From Pseudomonas sp. PB101 (GTDB taxonomy: Bacteria; Pseudomonadota; Gammaproteobacteria; Pseudomonadales; Pseudomonadaceae), in NCBI RefSeq assembly GCF_009764265.1, contig NZ_RWIR01000026.1, forward strand, positions 1 to 64,000: 64,000 bases of DNA, given 5' to 3'. The notes beneath the pieces are model-generated. The model was not told the DNA's origin, made no database searches, and was given only the letters and a program-made list of their open reading frames with translations. Each line of letters begins with the position of its first letter. Position 1 is the stretch's first letter. Made by a program: the position numbers and the translations under genes. Below, piece by piece: positions 40,676 through 49,676 of the stretch.

Positions 40676-41014
40676 TCAGCGGCGGGTCAGAGGCTGTTGG
40701 GTGAATTTCACGCCAGCCAGGCCATGGGCCATCAATGCACGGATATTGCCGTGATCGCTGCCTTCAGGTGTGGCAACAACCGAACGGTAATGCTCGCCAA
40801 AAGCCAGCAGTGCTTCTTCATCACTCAAGCCTTCGAGCAGTGTCAGGCCCAGGGTCTTGCACGAGCCTTCGTTCTGCCCGGCCGCGTTTTCCACTCCACC
40901 GTTGTTGAAGGCCTGAGGCTGGTAGTCGTAACCGGCGGCAATGAACGCCAGGGTGTCGGCGAAGGCGTGTTCGCCGGTCTTGAGGCTGGCGCGCAGGGTG
41001 TTCAGATCACTCAT
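40676..41014 (-). CDS. HopJ type III effector-family protein
   Basis: The 112-residue protein matches the small HopJ family, with GYDYQPQAFNNGGVENAAGQ (about residues 28-47), NEGSCK and a C-terminal IRALMAHGLAGVKF. Despite the family name, homologues occur widely in free-living bacteria without type III secretion and there is no secretion system here, so an effector role is unlikely. It overlaps the DUF1244 gene by 8 bases and is translated with it. Function is unknown. Confidence 0.88.
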   Translation of the reverse strand: MSDLNTLRASLKTGEHAFADTLAFIAAGYDYQPQAFNNGGVENAAGQNEGSCKTLGLTLLEGLSDEEALLAFGEHYRSVVATPEGSDHGNIRALMAHGLAGVKFTQQPLTRR

Positions 41015-41303
41015 TGGGTTTTCCTTTGGCGAACGCCGCCTGTTGTTCGGCGTTGGCTTCTTGCTGATATTGGGCTTTCCATTCGGCGTACGGCATGCCG
41101 TAAACCACTTCGCGGGCGTCGTCGAGGCTGACCTCGATCTGGCGCTCGTCGGCAGCCGCCTTGTACCACTTGGACAGGCAGTTGCGGCAGAAGCCCGAGA
41201 GGTTCATCAGGTCGATGTTCTGCACATCCTTGCGGCTGTCCAGGTGGGCCACCAGCCGGCGAAAGGCGGCGGCTTCGAGTTCCAGGCGTTGTTGATCGTT
41301 CAT
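41007..41303 (-). CDS. DUF1244 protein
   Basis: The 98-residue helical protein has the family hallmark LSGFCRNCLSKWY (about residues 35-47) with two Cys, and a YGMPYAEWK segment. DUF1244 proteins are small dimers of unknown function. A GGAGG-like site is present just before the ATG at 41303. The end overlaps the hopJ-family start, the usual arrangement in pseudomonads. Confidence 0.88.
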   Translation of the reverse strand: MNDQQRLELEAAAFRRLVAHLDSRKDVQNIDLMNLSGFCRNCLSKWYKAAADERQIEVSLDDAREVVYGMPYAEWKAQYQQEANAEQQAAFAKGKPNE

Positions 41304-41323
41304 GGGAGGTCTCTGCGAGACAG

Positions 41324-41344
41324 CTGCAAGCTGCAAGCTGCAAG
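41324..41344. repeat. Three tandem CTGCAAG heptamers
   Basis: CTGCAAG is repeated three times directly in the spacer between folX and the DUF1244 gene. Short runs of this heptamer are common in fluorescens-group intergenic DNA. No function is known. Confidence 0.75.
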
Positions 41345-41393
41345 ATGGATGGCGGTGGCTACAAGTTTACAGCCTGGCGCCTGTGGCTTGAAG

Positions 41394-41765
41394 CTAGCGG
41401 CTCGCTGCAAGCGTAATCGATACCGACTCGGCGAATCGCAGCGCATGGGGCTTGTCGACCTCGACCTCGGCGTAGAGCACCGATGCGTTGGCCATCACCA
41501 GGTCGAGAATTTCCTGGGTCAGGCGTTCGAGCAGCGCAAAGCGGTTGCCTTCCACATGGGCGATGATCGCCTTGGTGATGGTCCGGTAGTTCAACGCGTG
41601 ATCGATGTCGTTGTCCCGGACCGCTTCCTGGGCGGCGTACAGAATGGTCAGGTTGATCAGCACATCCTGTTTGTTGAGGATTTCATCCTCGTTGATGCCG
41701 ATGAAGGTACGCAGGCACAGGTCCTTGACCCGGATGCGTGCCATGCCTGGCTGAAGTTGTGGCAT
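41394..41765 (-). CDS. folX: Dihydroneopterin triphosphate 2'-epimerase
   Basis: The 123-residue protein belongs to the FolB/FolX family. The start [16 protein letters not shown] and the [14 protein letters not shown] end match FolX of pseudomonads rather than FolB. The active-site segment is [14 protein letters not shown] (about residues 51-64). It converts 7,8-dihydroneopterin triphosphate to dihydromonapterin triphosphate. With folE and folM in the same run (folM-folE-folX on the minus strand) the cluster makes tetrahydromonapterin, the cofactor of phenylalanine hydroxylase in P. aeruginosa and P. putida. Confidence 0.92.
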   Translation of the reverse strand: MPQLQPGMARIRVKDLCLRTFIGINEDEILNKQDVLINLTILYAAQEAVRDNDIDHALNYRTITKAIIAHVEGNRFALLERLTQEILDLVMANASVLYAEVEVDKPHALRFAESVSITLAASR

Positions 41766-41767
41766 TG

Positions 41768-42343
41768 CTACTTGCTCCGTCCAATCAATTGCAGGAACTC
41801 CTGGCGGGTATTGCTCGACTCGCGGAAGGCGCCGAGCATCACCGAGGTGTTCATGGTCGAATTCTGTTTTTCGACGCCGCGCATCATCATGCACATGTGC
41901 TGCGCTTCGATGACCACTGCGACGCCTGCCGCGCCGGTCACCTGTTGCACGGCGTCGGCGATTTGCCGGGTGAGGTTTTCCTGGATTTGCAGGCGGCGGG
42001 CGAACATGTCCACCAGCCGCGCAATCTTCGACAGGCCCAGCACCTTGCCGGTTGGAATATAAGCCACATGCGCCTTGCCGATGAAGGGCAGCATGTGGTG
42101 TTCGCACAGCGAGTACAACTCGATGTTGTCGACGATCACCATTTCATCGTTGTCGGAGGCGAACAGCGCGCCGTTGACGATCTGCTCGATACTTTGCTCG
42201 TACCCATGGCAAAGGTACTGCATGGCTTTGGCTGCGCGCTTGGGCGTATCGAGCAAACCCTCGCGGTCGGGGTTTTCACCGAGACCGATGAGGATCTCAC
42301 GGTAGCTCTGGGATAGGGCGTTCTGGGGCAGCGATAACGTCAT
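41768..42343 (-). CDS. folE: GTP cyclohydrolase I
   Basis: The 191-residue enzyme has the zinc and active-site motifs [20 protein letters not shown] (about residues 81-100) and [14 protein letters not shown] (about 147-160). It makes 7,8-dihydroneopterin triphosphate from GTP. It lies two bases from folX and 20 bases from folM. In P. putida a folE copy is among the light-induced genes controlled by LitR-type regulators, which makes the MerR and LOV genes nearby relevant. Confidence 0.95.
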   Translation of the reverse strand: MTLSLPQNALSQSYREILIGLGENPDREGLLDTPKRAAKAMQYLCHGYEQSIEQIVNGALFASDNDEMVIVDNIELYSLCEHHMLPFIGKAHVAYIPTGKVLGLSKIARLVDMFARRLQIQENLTRQIADAVQQVTGAAGVAVVIEAQHMCMMMRGVEKQNSTMNTSVMLGAFRESSNTRQEFLQLIGRSK

Positions 42344-42363
42344 GGAAAATCCTCGCGGGACAC

Positions 42364-43074
42364 TTATTTGATGTGCCTTCCGCCGTTGACGGTCAGGGTG
42401 GTGCCGGTGACGTAAGGGTTGTCGAGCAGATAACGCAGGCTCTGGTAGATCACTTCGCAGCCGGGTTCGATGCCCAGCGCGGACTTGGCCAGCGCCCTGG
42501 CGCGGTAGGCCGCGTCGTCTTCAGGGTTGAACAGTAGCAGGGCCGGCGCGATCCCGTTGACCTTGATGGCCGGCGCGTACCTGGCGGCGAAGGACAGGGT
42601 CAGGCTGTCGAGCCCGGCCTTGCTGGCGCAATAGCCGATGTGCTTGCTGCTGCCCTTGCGCGTCACGTCATCGCTGATGTGCACGATGTCGGCGGGGCTC
42701 GAGCGTTGCAGCAGGTCGGCGCAATGCAGGTTGATCAGGTAAGGCGCCAGCATGTGCACGTTGAACATTCGGGTGAACGCTGCGGCATCGGTGTCCGGTG
42801 TTTCGGCCAGCCATTCGGAGGCGTTGTGGACAATCGCGCGCAAACAGTCGGTGTGGGTTTTCAGTTCGCTGATGAAGGCGAGAATCCCGGTTTCACTGGA
42901 GAAGTCCGCGAACACCGCGGTGGCCCCCAGGTCGCGCAGGGCTTGTACGCCGGGTCGCTCGCTGCGGTAGCTGAAAATCACCCGATGGCCATCTTCCAGC
43001 AGTCGCCGGGCGCAGTGCAGGCCGACGCGCTGGCCGGCGCCGGTAATGAGGACAGGGGCTGCGGAAGAAGTCAT
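42364..43074 (-). CDS. folM: Dihydromonapterin reductase
   Basis: This 236-residue short-chain dehydrogenase has the cofactor loop [17 protein letters not shown] (about residues 9-25) and the Tyr-Lys pair in [13 protein letters not shown] (about 147-159). FolM reduces dihydromonapterin to tetrahydromonapterin with NADPH. Assignment to FolM rather than a generic SDR rests on the folE-folX neighbours. The ATG at 43074 gives the proper Rossmann start. Confidence 0.9.
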   Translation of the reverse strand: MTSSAAPVLITGAGQRVGLHCARRLLEDGHRVIFSYRSERPGVQALRDLGATAVFADFSSETGILAFISELKTHTDCLRAIVHNASEWLAETPDTDAAAFTRMFNVHMLAPYLINLHCADLLQRSSPADIVHISDDVTRKGSSKHIGYCASKAGLDSLTLSFAARYAPAIKVNGIAPALLLFNPEDDAAYRARALAKSALGIEPGCEVIYQSLRYLLDNPYVTGTTLTVNGGRHIK

Positions 43075-43158
43075 GAACGGCTCGCGTCGCGGTAAGAGCA
43101 AAACTATACCAGCGACGGGAGCGCTCTATCTATTGCAGGCAACATCCACAGAAGGTGA

Positions 43159-43728
43159 TCAGTGGTTTTGGGTCGAGGGTTCGACGGGCAAGCGGCGCAC
43201 AGGCGTGCTGTTCAGCCAGTTGGCCAGCAGACGGGTCGACAGCGGGATAAACCAATACACCATCAACGGCGTCAGGCACAGGGTGCTGATGAGTACGCGA
43301 GGCAATAGCGTCATCTCGCTCAGCAGCGGACCCAGTACAAAGTTGAACAGCAGAGAGACCGGAAAGAACGCCAGCCAGATCGCCACGGCCTGTTTCCAGC
43401 GCGGCGGGCGTTGGCCGGCGACGCCGAACCAGCCTTCTATGCCGCTGACCCGGTGCTCCGTCGGGTGGGCGAACAGCTCGCTGCCACGTCCGAGCCAGGC
43501 ACTGCGCGAGGCGGAATGCTCCCAGGCGTGCAGGGTCTGCTCATCGGCGAAGCGGAAGATAATCTGGAATTCGTCATCGTCGGGCGGCGGAGCAAGCACG
43601 CCGGAGCCGAGGTAGCCGGGAAAGTCGGTGGCCAGTTGTTCGCCTTCGCGCAGCCAGGCGATCAGGTCCTGATAACGTCCATTGGCAACGCGGCGCGCAA
43701 CCATCAGCGTGACGGGTGGGGTAGACAT
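43159..43728 (-). CDS. Antibiotic biosynthesis monooxygenase-type (ABM) domain fused to a two-TM tail
   Basis: The 189-residue protein has an N-terminal ferredoxin-like ABM domain (about residues 6-100; VTLMVARRV, FRFADEQTLHAWEHS) and two hydrophobic segments near 112-135 and 143-167. Such fusions are common and unassigned; a monooxygenase or heme-degrading activity is possible but not shown. The start at 43728 gives MSTPPVTLM directly before the domain. Confidence 0.85.
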   Translation of the reverse strand: MSTPPVTLMVARRVANGRYQDLIAWLREGEQLATDFPGYLGSGVLAPPPDDDEFQIIFRFADEQTLHAWEHSASRSAWLGRGSELFAHPTEHRVSGIEGWFGVAGQRPPRWKQAVAIWLAFFPVSLLFNFVLGPLLSEMTLLPRVLISTLCLTPLMVYWFIPLSTRLLANWLNSTPVRRLPVEPSTQNH

Positions 43729-43949
43729 TGTGTATCTCCATAAGGCATTTGCGTCGCTCCGGATAAGAGCTTCGCCAGGCACAGGCGCCGGGGTGGTGGG
43801 CCGTGTCTTGTAACAAGCAAGGATTATTCCTGATTCAGTCAATCGCGTCTGCGACGGTTTTAGCTCATTCGCGGCATGTTTTTTTACGGAATTTTTACGG
43901 GCTGGGCGAGTAGAATGTGTCTCGGACGATACAAGGATGTTACATCAGG

Positions 43950-44909
43950 ATGCCCGTACTTACTGACGCTGCTTCAGATTCCGCGCAGGCTGCATCACTC
44001 GAACAGGAAGAACTCTTTCCCATTCGCGAGGTGGCGCGCCTGACAGGTGTCAACCCGGTCACGCTGCGTGCCTGGGAGCGACGCCATGGCCTGATTGTTC
44101 CAACGCGCACTGAAAGCGGGCATCGCCTGTATTCGCTGACCGATATCGAGCGGGTGCGCAGCATCCTCGGCTGGATCGAGCGCGGTGTAGCCGTCAGCAA
44201 GATCGGCAAGATCCTGGCCAGGGCCGAGCCGTTCAAGGCGTTGTCGCATTTCATCCCCAACAATCTCGTAACAGCCGATTACGCGCAGTGGCAGCATCAG
44301 GTACTTGCTGCGGTCAACGGGTTTGACGACCTTCGGCTGGAACAGGTCTACGGGCAAATCTTTTCCAGCTACGCCCTGACGGTGGTGTTTCAGGACATTC
44401 TGATTCCCGTGTGGAAGCAGTTGTTGCAACGCCAGGACCAGTTCGGCGGAACCAGCGAGTGGCTGTTCCTGGATGGTTTTCTGCGTGCCCGGGTGGCGCA
44501 GCGCCTGTTGTTGATGCGCGAAAAACAGCCGCGTTGCGTGGTCATCTGTGCCCTGGTCGGTCACTGCCGGGAGCTGGAACTGCTGGTCGCCGCCCTGTTC
44601 CTGAGTTGCGGGTCAATGACCGTTCGAGTGCTGCACATGGGCCAGCCATTCGAGGAGCTGGCGCTGACGTGTGAAAGAATCAAGCCCCAGGCGCTGGTGC
44701 TGTTTTCCAATCATGTGCCGGCTGCCGATTTGCCTCGGCGCCTGAATCGCCTGGCCATGGGGCTGGAGTGCCAATTGCTGTTGGCCGGCGATGCTTCTGA
44801 CCTGGCACAGGAGAGCCTGACCGGTTCATCGATCGGTTGCCTGGGCAATGAGGGCGAGGTGATGGGCCAGCGTCTGAAACAGTTCCTGGCGGGGAATCTG
44901 GATACTTGA
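43950..44909 (+). CDS. MerR-family regulator, class II LitR-like
   Basis: The 319-residue protein has an N-terminal MerR DNA-binding domain (about residues 20-92; FPIREVARLTGVNPVTLRAWERR) and a C-terminal module of about 200 residues resembling the helical plus Rossmann B12-binding part of CarH/LitR. The DxHxxG-type cobalamin motif is not preserved: the corresponding stretch reads LVGHCRELELL. This matches class II LitR proteins such as the P. putida PplR regulators, which control light-induced genes with a LOV protein. A LOV gene lies 680 bases away and the fol genes are on the other side. Confidence 0.82.
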   Translation: MPVLTDAASDSAQAASLEQEELFPIREVARLTGVNPVTLRAWERRHGLIVPTRTESGHRLYSLTDIERVRSILGWIERGVAVSKIGKILARAEPFKALSHFIPNNLVTADYAQWQHQVLAAVNGFDDLRLEQVYGQIFSSYALTVVFQDILIPVWKQLLQRQDQFGGTSEWLFLDGFLRARVAQRLLLMREKQPRCVVICALVGHCRELELLVAALFLSCGSMTVRVLHMGQPFEELALTCERIKPQALVLFSNHVPAADLPRRLNRLAMGLECQLLLAGDASDLAQESLTGSSIGCLGNEGEVMGQRLKQFLAGNLDT

Positions 44910-44912
44910 GGT

Positions 44913-45518
44913 TCAGAGATGCAGCGTTGGATGAGTCAAACGATGCTGCTGCAGGATGAACTGGCGCAGACGCTCGGTTTCGTCCGTATCGCTCTGGCTC
45001 AGTTGATAGGCGTAGAAGCCTTGCTCGTTTTCTTTCTCGAAAGTGCCACGCAGGGCAATCCGCTCATAACCTGAGGGGCTGAACCACAAGGCAAAATGCT
45101 TCGGCGGCTTGGTCTTGTTGCGAACTTCCAGCAAAACCCCTTTGCACGACACTTCGTGTACCCACAAGGTGCCGGGCTGACCCTGGGCGTTTTCCAACGC
45201 TACCGGTTCGTCCAGTACCAGACGCCACGGCCGGACCATCGGCCCGTCCTCATAGATGCTCGGCACGCCGAGGCGCAAATGCAGCGCATGGAACTCGTCT
45301 TCCACCAGGTGCAGGGGGAAGGTCATTTGCTGGTTTTCGAAGCTGGCTTGAATGGTGACCTGCTCATGGGCCGCCAGGCGGGTGAGCAGGTCACGGATTT
45401 GCGACCCACCATTGACCATCAGGCTCGACGTCGCATCCCGCACATTGAGTTGCGGGTTGTGTTGCATGGTCTGGATGAAATCCAGCTCATCCTGGGTCAG
45501 GAGTGCGTCGCGCTGCAT
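44913..45518 (-). CDS. Degenerate PilZ/YcgR-like protein
   Basis: The 201-residue protein looks two-domain. The first half (about 20-110) is YcgR-like in strand pattern, and the second has WVHEVSCKGVLLEV and the end EETERLRQFILQQHR seen in PilZ domains. The Arg-rich RxxxR c-di-GMP motif is only partly present (VRPWRL), so nucleotide binding is doubtful. Starting at 45572 instead of 45518 would add 18 residues. It lies 72 bases after the LOV gene on the same strand, so light sensing and this protein may be linked. Assignment is tentative. Confidence 0.6.
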   Translation of the reverse strand: MQRDALLTQDELDFIQTMQHNPQLNVRDATSSLMVNGGSQIRDLLTRLAAHEQVTIQASFENQQMTFPLHLVEDEFHALHLRLGVPSIYEDGPMVRPWRLVLDEPVALENAQGQPGTLWVHEVSCKGVLLEVRNKTKPPKHFALWFSPSGYERIALRGTFEKENEQGFYAYQLSQSDTDETERLRQFILQQHRLTHPTLHL

Positions 45519-45590
45519 GGCCAACTCGAAAGAAATAATTACAAAGTCATTGGTGATTGTAGTTACTGACAATTAATTCTGAATTTTGTT

Positions 45591-46049
45591 TTAGCCGTTC
45601 GTCGCCTTGAGCGCGGCAAGCTCGGCCTGGAGTTCAGCCAGTTGCCCCTCCAGTTGAGCCACACGCTGTTGCGCCTTGACCTGCACGGTGACGTCTTTCT
45701 GCACGCCGACAAAATAGGTTTGCCCGTCCGCCGGATTTTTCACCGTGGAAAGGGACAGCTCGTTCCAGAACGGAGTGCCGTCCTTGCGGTAGTTGCGCAG
45801 TATTTCCCGGCAGGAGCCTTCACGGTTCAGGGCGTCGCGAATCAACGGCAGGGCTTCCTGGTCGCGGTCGCCTGACTGCAGGAAACGACAATCCTGATAG
45901 AGAATTTCTTCGCTGGAATAGCCCGTCAGGCGTTCGAACGCGGGGTTGACGTAGATGAGGATCTTGTCCTGATCGCCTTCCTTCTCGGCAATCACGATAC
46001 CGTCGTTGGAGGCATTGATCACCATTTGCAGCAATTGTGCATTAATCAC
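45591..46049 (-). CDS. Short LOV blue-light photoreceptor
   Basis: The 152-residue protein is one LOV (PAS) domain followed by a coiled coil. The flavin-adduct Cys is residue 54 in YQDCRFLQ, the form of the motif found in P. putida PpSB1-LOV and PpSB2-LOV. FMN-contacting residues are visible in VNPAFERLTGYS, NYRKDG and FWNELS. Residues about 120-150 form a Leu/Ala/Gln coiled coil (VAQLEGQLAELQAELAALK) for dimerisation. There is no output domain, so signalling must go through a partner; in P. putida the homologue PplA acts with MerR-type PplR regulators. Confidence 0.92.
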   Translation of the reverse strand: MINAQLLQMVINASNDGIVIAEKEGDQDKILIYVNPAFERLTGYSSEEILYQDCRFLQSGDRDQEALPLIRDALNREGSCREILRNYRKDGTPFWNELSLSTVKNPADGQTYFVGVQKDVTVQVKAQQRVAQLEGQLAELQAELAALKATNG

Positions 46050-46151
46050 CGGAGTATCCTTTCCTGATTGATATTCGATTGCATTCTAAAAGAACAATCA
46101 CGACCGTGCTGTTAATATCCGGTTTTTTTACTCGGATTCAGGATCAGATTG

Positions 46152-46607
46152 ATGAAAGTCGCCATCATTTCCGGCTCGGTGTACGGCACGGCCGAAGAAG
46201 TTGCCCGCCACGCCGCCAGCCTGTTGCAAGCCGCCGGTTTCGAAACCTCGCACAACCCGCGTGCGACCCTCGCCGATATCCAGGCGTTTGGCCCCGAAGC
46301 CTTTCTGGCAGTGACCTCCACCACCGGCATGGGCGAGCTGCCGGACAACCTGCAACCACTGTACTCGACCATTCGTGACCAATTGCCAGCGGCCTGGCGC
46401 GGTTTGCCAGGTGCAGTGATCGGGTTGGGCGATGCGAGTTATGGCGACACCTTTTGTGGCGGCGGCGAGCAGATGCGCGAATTGTTCGGTGAGCTGGGCA
46501 TTCGCGAAGTACTGCCAATGCTGCGCCTGGACGCCAGCGAAAGCGTGACCCCGGAGACGGATGCCGAGCCTTGGCTGGCAGATCTGGTCAGCGCTCTGCG
46601 CGCGTGA
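46152..46607 (+). CDS. Flavodoxin (MioC-like)
   Basis: The 151-residue protein has a flavodoxin fold with the FMN phosphate loop SGSVYGTAEE (about residues 7-16), TSTTGMGELPDN (about 56-67) and IGLGDASYGDTFCGGG. It is a small electron carrier. The ATG at 46152 is used rather than the TTG three bases before. It is divergent from the LOV gene with about 100 bases between, so its promoter could share light control. The 46608-46833 spacer holds nothing that I can identify. Confidence 0.9.
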   Translation: MKVAIISGSVYGTAEEVARHAASLLQAAGFETSHNPRATLADIQAFGPEAFLAVTSTTGMGELPDNLQPLYSTIRDQLPAAWRGLPGAVIGLGDASYGDTFCGGGEQMRELFGELGIREVLPMLRLDASESVTPETDAEPWLADLVSALRA

Positions 46608-46833
46608 CAGATAACCCGATACCAATGCCGGTCAATGCGCTGGCAGTGCAGCAAAACCTGCCTGCCAGAGCTGCGCTGGCGCCGGTCATTTGACATGGAT
46701 CCCGGGCAGCAGGGCGGCTGACTCGCTGGGCCATCAAGCTGGCTGCCAATGCAACTACACGAACCTCAACGGCTGACTAGACTCGGTAGTCATAGGAAAC
46801 ACTCCATAATAAAAAACACCGAGGCTCCTTGCC

Positions 46834-47616
46834 GTGACTGTCGCTCCCGTCCAATCGCCACACAGCGTCAAAGACCAGGTCAGTGCTGCCGAGTGGCAGA
46901 CCCGTGTCGACCTGGCCGCCTGTTATCGCCTGGTTGCTCAACACGGTTGGGATGATCTGATTTTTACCCACATCTCCGCCAAGGTGCCCGGCACCGAAGA
47001 CTTCCTGATCAACCCGTTCGGGTTGATGTTTCACGAAATTACCGCGTCGAGCCTGGTCAAGGTGGATCAGGCCGGCAACAAGCTGATGGACAGTCCTTAC
47101 GAGATCAATCCGGCGGGCTACACCATCCACAGCGCCGTGCATGAGGTCCGTCACGATGTCGTCTGCGTGCTGCACACCCACACGGCTTCGGGGGTAGCGG
47201 TGTCGGCTCAGAAACAGGGCGTCCTGCCGATCAGCCAACAGTCGTTGTTCGTGCTTTCCAGCCTGGCCTACCACGCCTATGAAGGTGTGGCGCTCAACCA
47301 TGAAGAGAAAGTGCGGCTGCAGGCCGACCTCGGTGAAAACAATTTCCTGATGCTGCATAACCACGGCCTGCTGACTTGCGGCAGCACCATCGCCGATACG
47401 TTCCTGATGATGTTCACCTTTCAGCGTGCCTGCGACATTCAGGTCATGGCGCAAAACGGTGCAGCCGAACTGATCGCCATCGAACCGCAGATCCTGGCCG
47501 GCGCCAAAGCCATGATCGCGGGTGTCACCAGAAGTGCTCAAGGAATGGGCGGAGCGCTGGCGTGGCCGGCGCTGCTGCGCAAACTCGATAAACTGGACCC
47601 GGGTTATAAACTCTAA
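46834..47616 (+). CDS. Class II aldolase/adducin-family protein
   Basis: The 260-residue protein has a class II aldolase/adducin domain. The metal-binding HTH of CVLHTHTASGVAVS lies near residues 114-116, and a second His in MLHNHGLLTCG (about residues 175-185). Relatives are fuculose- or ribulose-phosphate aldolases and epimerases, plus many with unknown substrate. The stop overlaps the start of an epoxide-hydrolase-like gene (TAATG). Confidence 0.85.
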   Translation: MTVAPVQSPHSVKDQVSAAEWQTRVDLAACYRLVAQHGWDDLIFTHISAKVPGTEDFLINPFGLMFHEITASSLVKVDQAGNKLMDSPYEINPAGYTIHSAVHEVRHDVVCVLHTHTASGVAVSAQKQGVLPISQQSLFVLSSLAYHAYEGVALNHEEKVRLQADLGENNFLMLHNHGLLTCGSTIADTFLMMFTFQRACDIQVMAQNGAAELIAIEPQILAGAKAMIAGVTRSAQGMGGALAWPALLRKLDKLDPGYKL

Positions 47617-48518
47617 TGGAACTCGCCGAGATCCCTCTGTGTGTCTGGCGCAAACGCAGCCAGACCTTCGTATTCCGTGGCCACAGCATCCGTTACTGGA
47701 CAGCGGGGCAGGGTGAGCCGTTGTTGCTCATTCACGGGTTTCCGTCCGCCAGTTGGGACTGGCATTACCTGTGGCAGCCATTGTCCCAGCGCTTTCGCGT
47801 GATTGCTTGCGACATGCTGGGCTTCGGCGATTCGGCCAAACCGGCGAATCACGAATACAGCCTGCTGGAGCAAGCGGATCTGCAAGAGGCTCTGCTTGAA
47901 CACCTGAACGTCCGGCAACCGGTGCACCTGTTCGCTCACGATTACGGCGACAGCGTGGCCCAGGAACTGCTGGCCCGGCATTACGAGTCGCGGGTGGAGT
48001 TGGCCAGTTGCGTGTTTCTCAACGGCGGCTTGTTTCCGGAAACCCATCGTCCGGTACTGATGCAAAAACTCTTGCTCAGCCCTCTGGGCTGGATGATTGG
48101 CCGGGCCTTCAGCCGCGATGGTCTGGTGAGAAGCTTTCGGCAGATATTCGGTCCGCAAACCCGCCCCAGCGAAAGCCAGATGGATGATTTCTGGAGCCTG
48201 GTCGAAAGCCAACGCGGGCCACGTATCATGCATAGATTGATCGCCTACATCCCCGAGCGACGTGTCTGGCGCAATCGTTGGGTGCGCGCGATGCAACGCG
48301 GTGAAGTGCCGCTGCGGGTGATCGATGGCGGGGTCGATCCAATCTCCGGCCTGCACATGGTCGAGCGATACCGCGAACTGATCCCGGACGCGGACGCGGT
48401 GGTGTTGCCCGACATTGGTCATTACCCGCAGATCGAGGCCCCCGGCGAGGTGCTCAAGCACTACCTGGCGTTTCGCGATCAACTGCTCTTGCCACCGCGC
48501 AAGGTGGCGTATTCCTGA
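47616..48518 (+). CDS. Alpha/beta hydrolase, epoxide-hydrolase-like
   Basis: The 300-residue protein has the oxyanion segment HGFPSASWDWHY (about residues 36-47) and the nucleophile elbow FAHDYGDSVAQELL (about residues 107-120), where Asp replaces Ser, as in epoxide hydrolases and haloalkane dehalogenases. The catalytic His is in DIGHYPQIEAP near residue 269. Cap-domain Tyr residues were not confirmed. It is co-translated with the upstream aldolase-family gene. A weak hairpin with seven T follows at about 48520-48548. Confidence 0.85.
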   Translation: MELAEIPLCVWRKRSQTFVFRGHSIRYWTAGQGEPLLLIHGFPSASWDWHYLWQPLSQRFRVIACDMLGFGDSAKPANHEYSLLEQADLQEALLEHLNVRQPVHLFAHDYGDSVAQELLARHYESRVELASCVFLNGGLFPETHRPVLMQKLLLSPLGWMIGRAFSRDGLVRSFRQIFGPQTRPSESQMDDFWSLVESQRGPRIMHRLIAYIPERRVWRNRWVRAMQRGEVPLRVIDGGVDPISGLHMVERYRELIPDADAVVLPDIGHYPQIEAPGEVLKHYLAFRDQLLLPPRKVAYS

Positions 48519-48551
48519 CGCACCGCGTGAACCTGCGGGGCTTTTTTTGTG

Positions 48552-48573
48552 GTGAGGGGGCAAGCCCCCTCAC
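48552..48573. repeat. Short perfect palindrome
   Basis: GTGAGGGGGC and GCCCCCTCAC flank AA. It matches the element at 3863-3880, so two copies of this short repeat occur in the window. Confidence 0.7.
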
Positions 48574-48713
48574 CCCAGGTTTGTGTCAATTTCGCGGTCA
48601 ATCATCCCCCAGCCTTATCGCGCACCATTCAGCCTCCCCCGTGTTCATTGTGACCCGCTGCGCCGTGCCTGAAACTCGGGCTCATTGTCCCTTGGCCTGC
48701 TGGAGTCCCCCCC

Positions 48714-49625
48714 ATGAACGAGTCTGTTCGCTTCGAAGATAAAGTCGTGATCATCACCGGTGCCGGAGGCGGCCTGGGACGGGCGCATGCGCTGCTGTTC
48801 GCCAAACAGGGCGCCAGGGTGCTGGTCAACGATCTCGGCGGCTCGACCCAGGGCGAAGGTGCCAACGCTTCGGCCGCCGCCCGCGTGGTAGCGGAAATCC
48901 GCGAGGCCGGCGGCATCGCCGAGGCCAACCACGACTCGGTCACGGACGGTGACAAGCTGGTCCAGCACGCCCTGGACGTGTTCGGTCGCGTCGACGTGGT
49001 GGTCAACAATGCCGGTATCCTGCGCGACAAAACCTTCCACAAAATGGAAGACGCCGACTGGGACCTGGTTTACCGCGTCCATGTCGAAGGCGCCTACAAA
49101 GTCACCCGCGCCGCCTGGCCGCACATGCGCGAGCAAAACTACGGCCGGGTGATTTTCACCGCGTCGACCTCGGGCATCTATGGCAATTTCGGCCAGTCCA
49201 ACTACGGCATGGCCAAGCTGGGACTCTATGGCCTGACCCGCACCCTGGCCATCGAAGGCCGCAAGAACAACATCCTGGTCAACGCCATCGCCCCCACCGG
49301 CGGCACGCGCATGACCGAAGGCCTGATCCCGCCGCAAGTCTTTGAACAGCTCAAGCCCGAACTGGTCAGCCCGCTGGTGGTGTACCTGGCCAGCGAGAGC
49401 TGCCAGGAAACCTCCGGCCTGTTTGAAGTCGGCGGCGGCTGGATGGGCAAGGTCCGCTGGGAGCGCAGCCTCGGCGTCGGGTTCGATCCACGGGCGGGTT
49501 TTTCCCCGGAAGACGTGGCGGCGCACTGGCAGCAGATTTGCGACTTCGAAGGCGCGGCGCATCCGAAGGACAACATCGAGGCGCTGAAGGAAATGATGGG
49601 GAATTTGCAGAGGTATGCGATTTAA
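48714..49625 (+). CDS. Short-chain dehydrogenase, MFE-2/3-hydroxyacyl-CoA dehydrogenase type
   Basis: The 303-residue SDR has the cofactor loop ITGAGGGLGRAHALLFA (about residues 14-30), NNAG and the Tyr-Lys pair in SNYGMAKLGLYGL (about 162-174). Its length and the MG-KVRWERS-G end resemble the dehydrogenase domain of peroxisomal multifunctional enzyme type 2, so a fatty-acid beta-oxidation-like role is likely. A strong terminator follows. The substrate is not known. Confidence 0.87.
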   Translation: MNESVRFEDKVVIITGAGGGLGRAHALLFAKQGARVLVNDLGGSTQGEGANASAAARVVAEIREAGGIAEANHDSVTDGDKLVQHALDVFGRVDVVVNNAGILRDKTFHKMEDADWDLVYRVHVEGAYKVTRAAWPHMREQNYGRVIFTASTSGIYGNFGQSNYGMAKLGLYGLTRTLAIEGRKNNILVNAIAPTGGTRMTEGLIPPQVFEQLKPELVSPLVVYLASESCQETSGLFEVGGGWMGKVRWERSLGVGFDPRAGFSPEDVAAHWQQICDFEGAAHPKDNIEALKEMMGNLQRYAI

Positions 49626-49634
49626 CCGCACTGA

Positions 49635-49667
49635 CAAGGGCACGCAATGTGCCCTTGCCGGTTTTTC
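49635..49667 (+). terminator. SDR gene terminator
   Basis: CAAGGGCAC and GTGCCCTTG enclose GCAAT and are followed by CCGGTTTTT. Confidence 0.9.
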
Positions 49668-49676
49668 AATGTCGGA

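Noticed and set aside
40676..41014. Type III effector, because of the HopJ family name
   Set aside because: No type III genes, hrp box or chaperone is near, and the family is common in bacteria without type III secretion.
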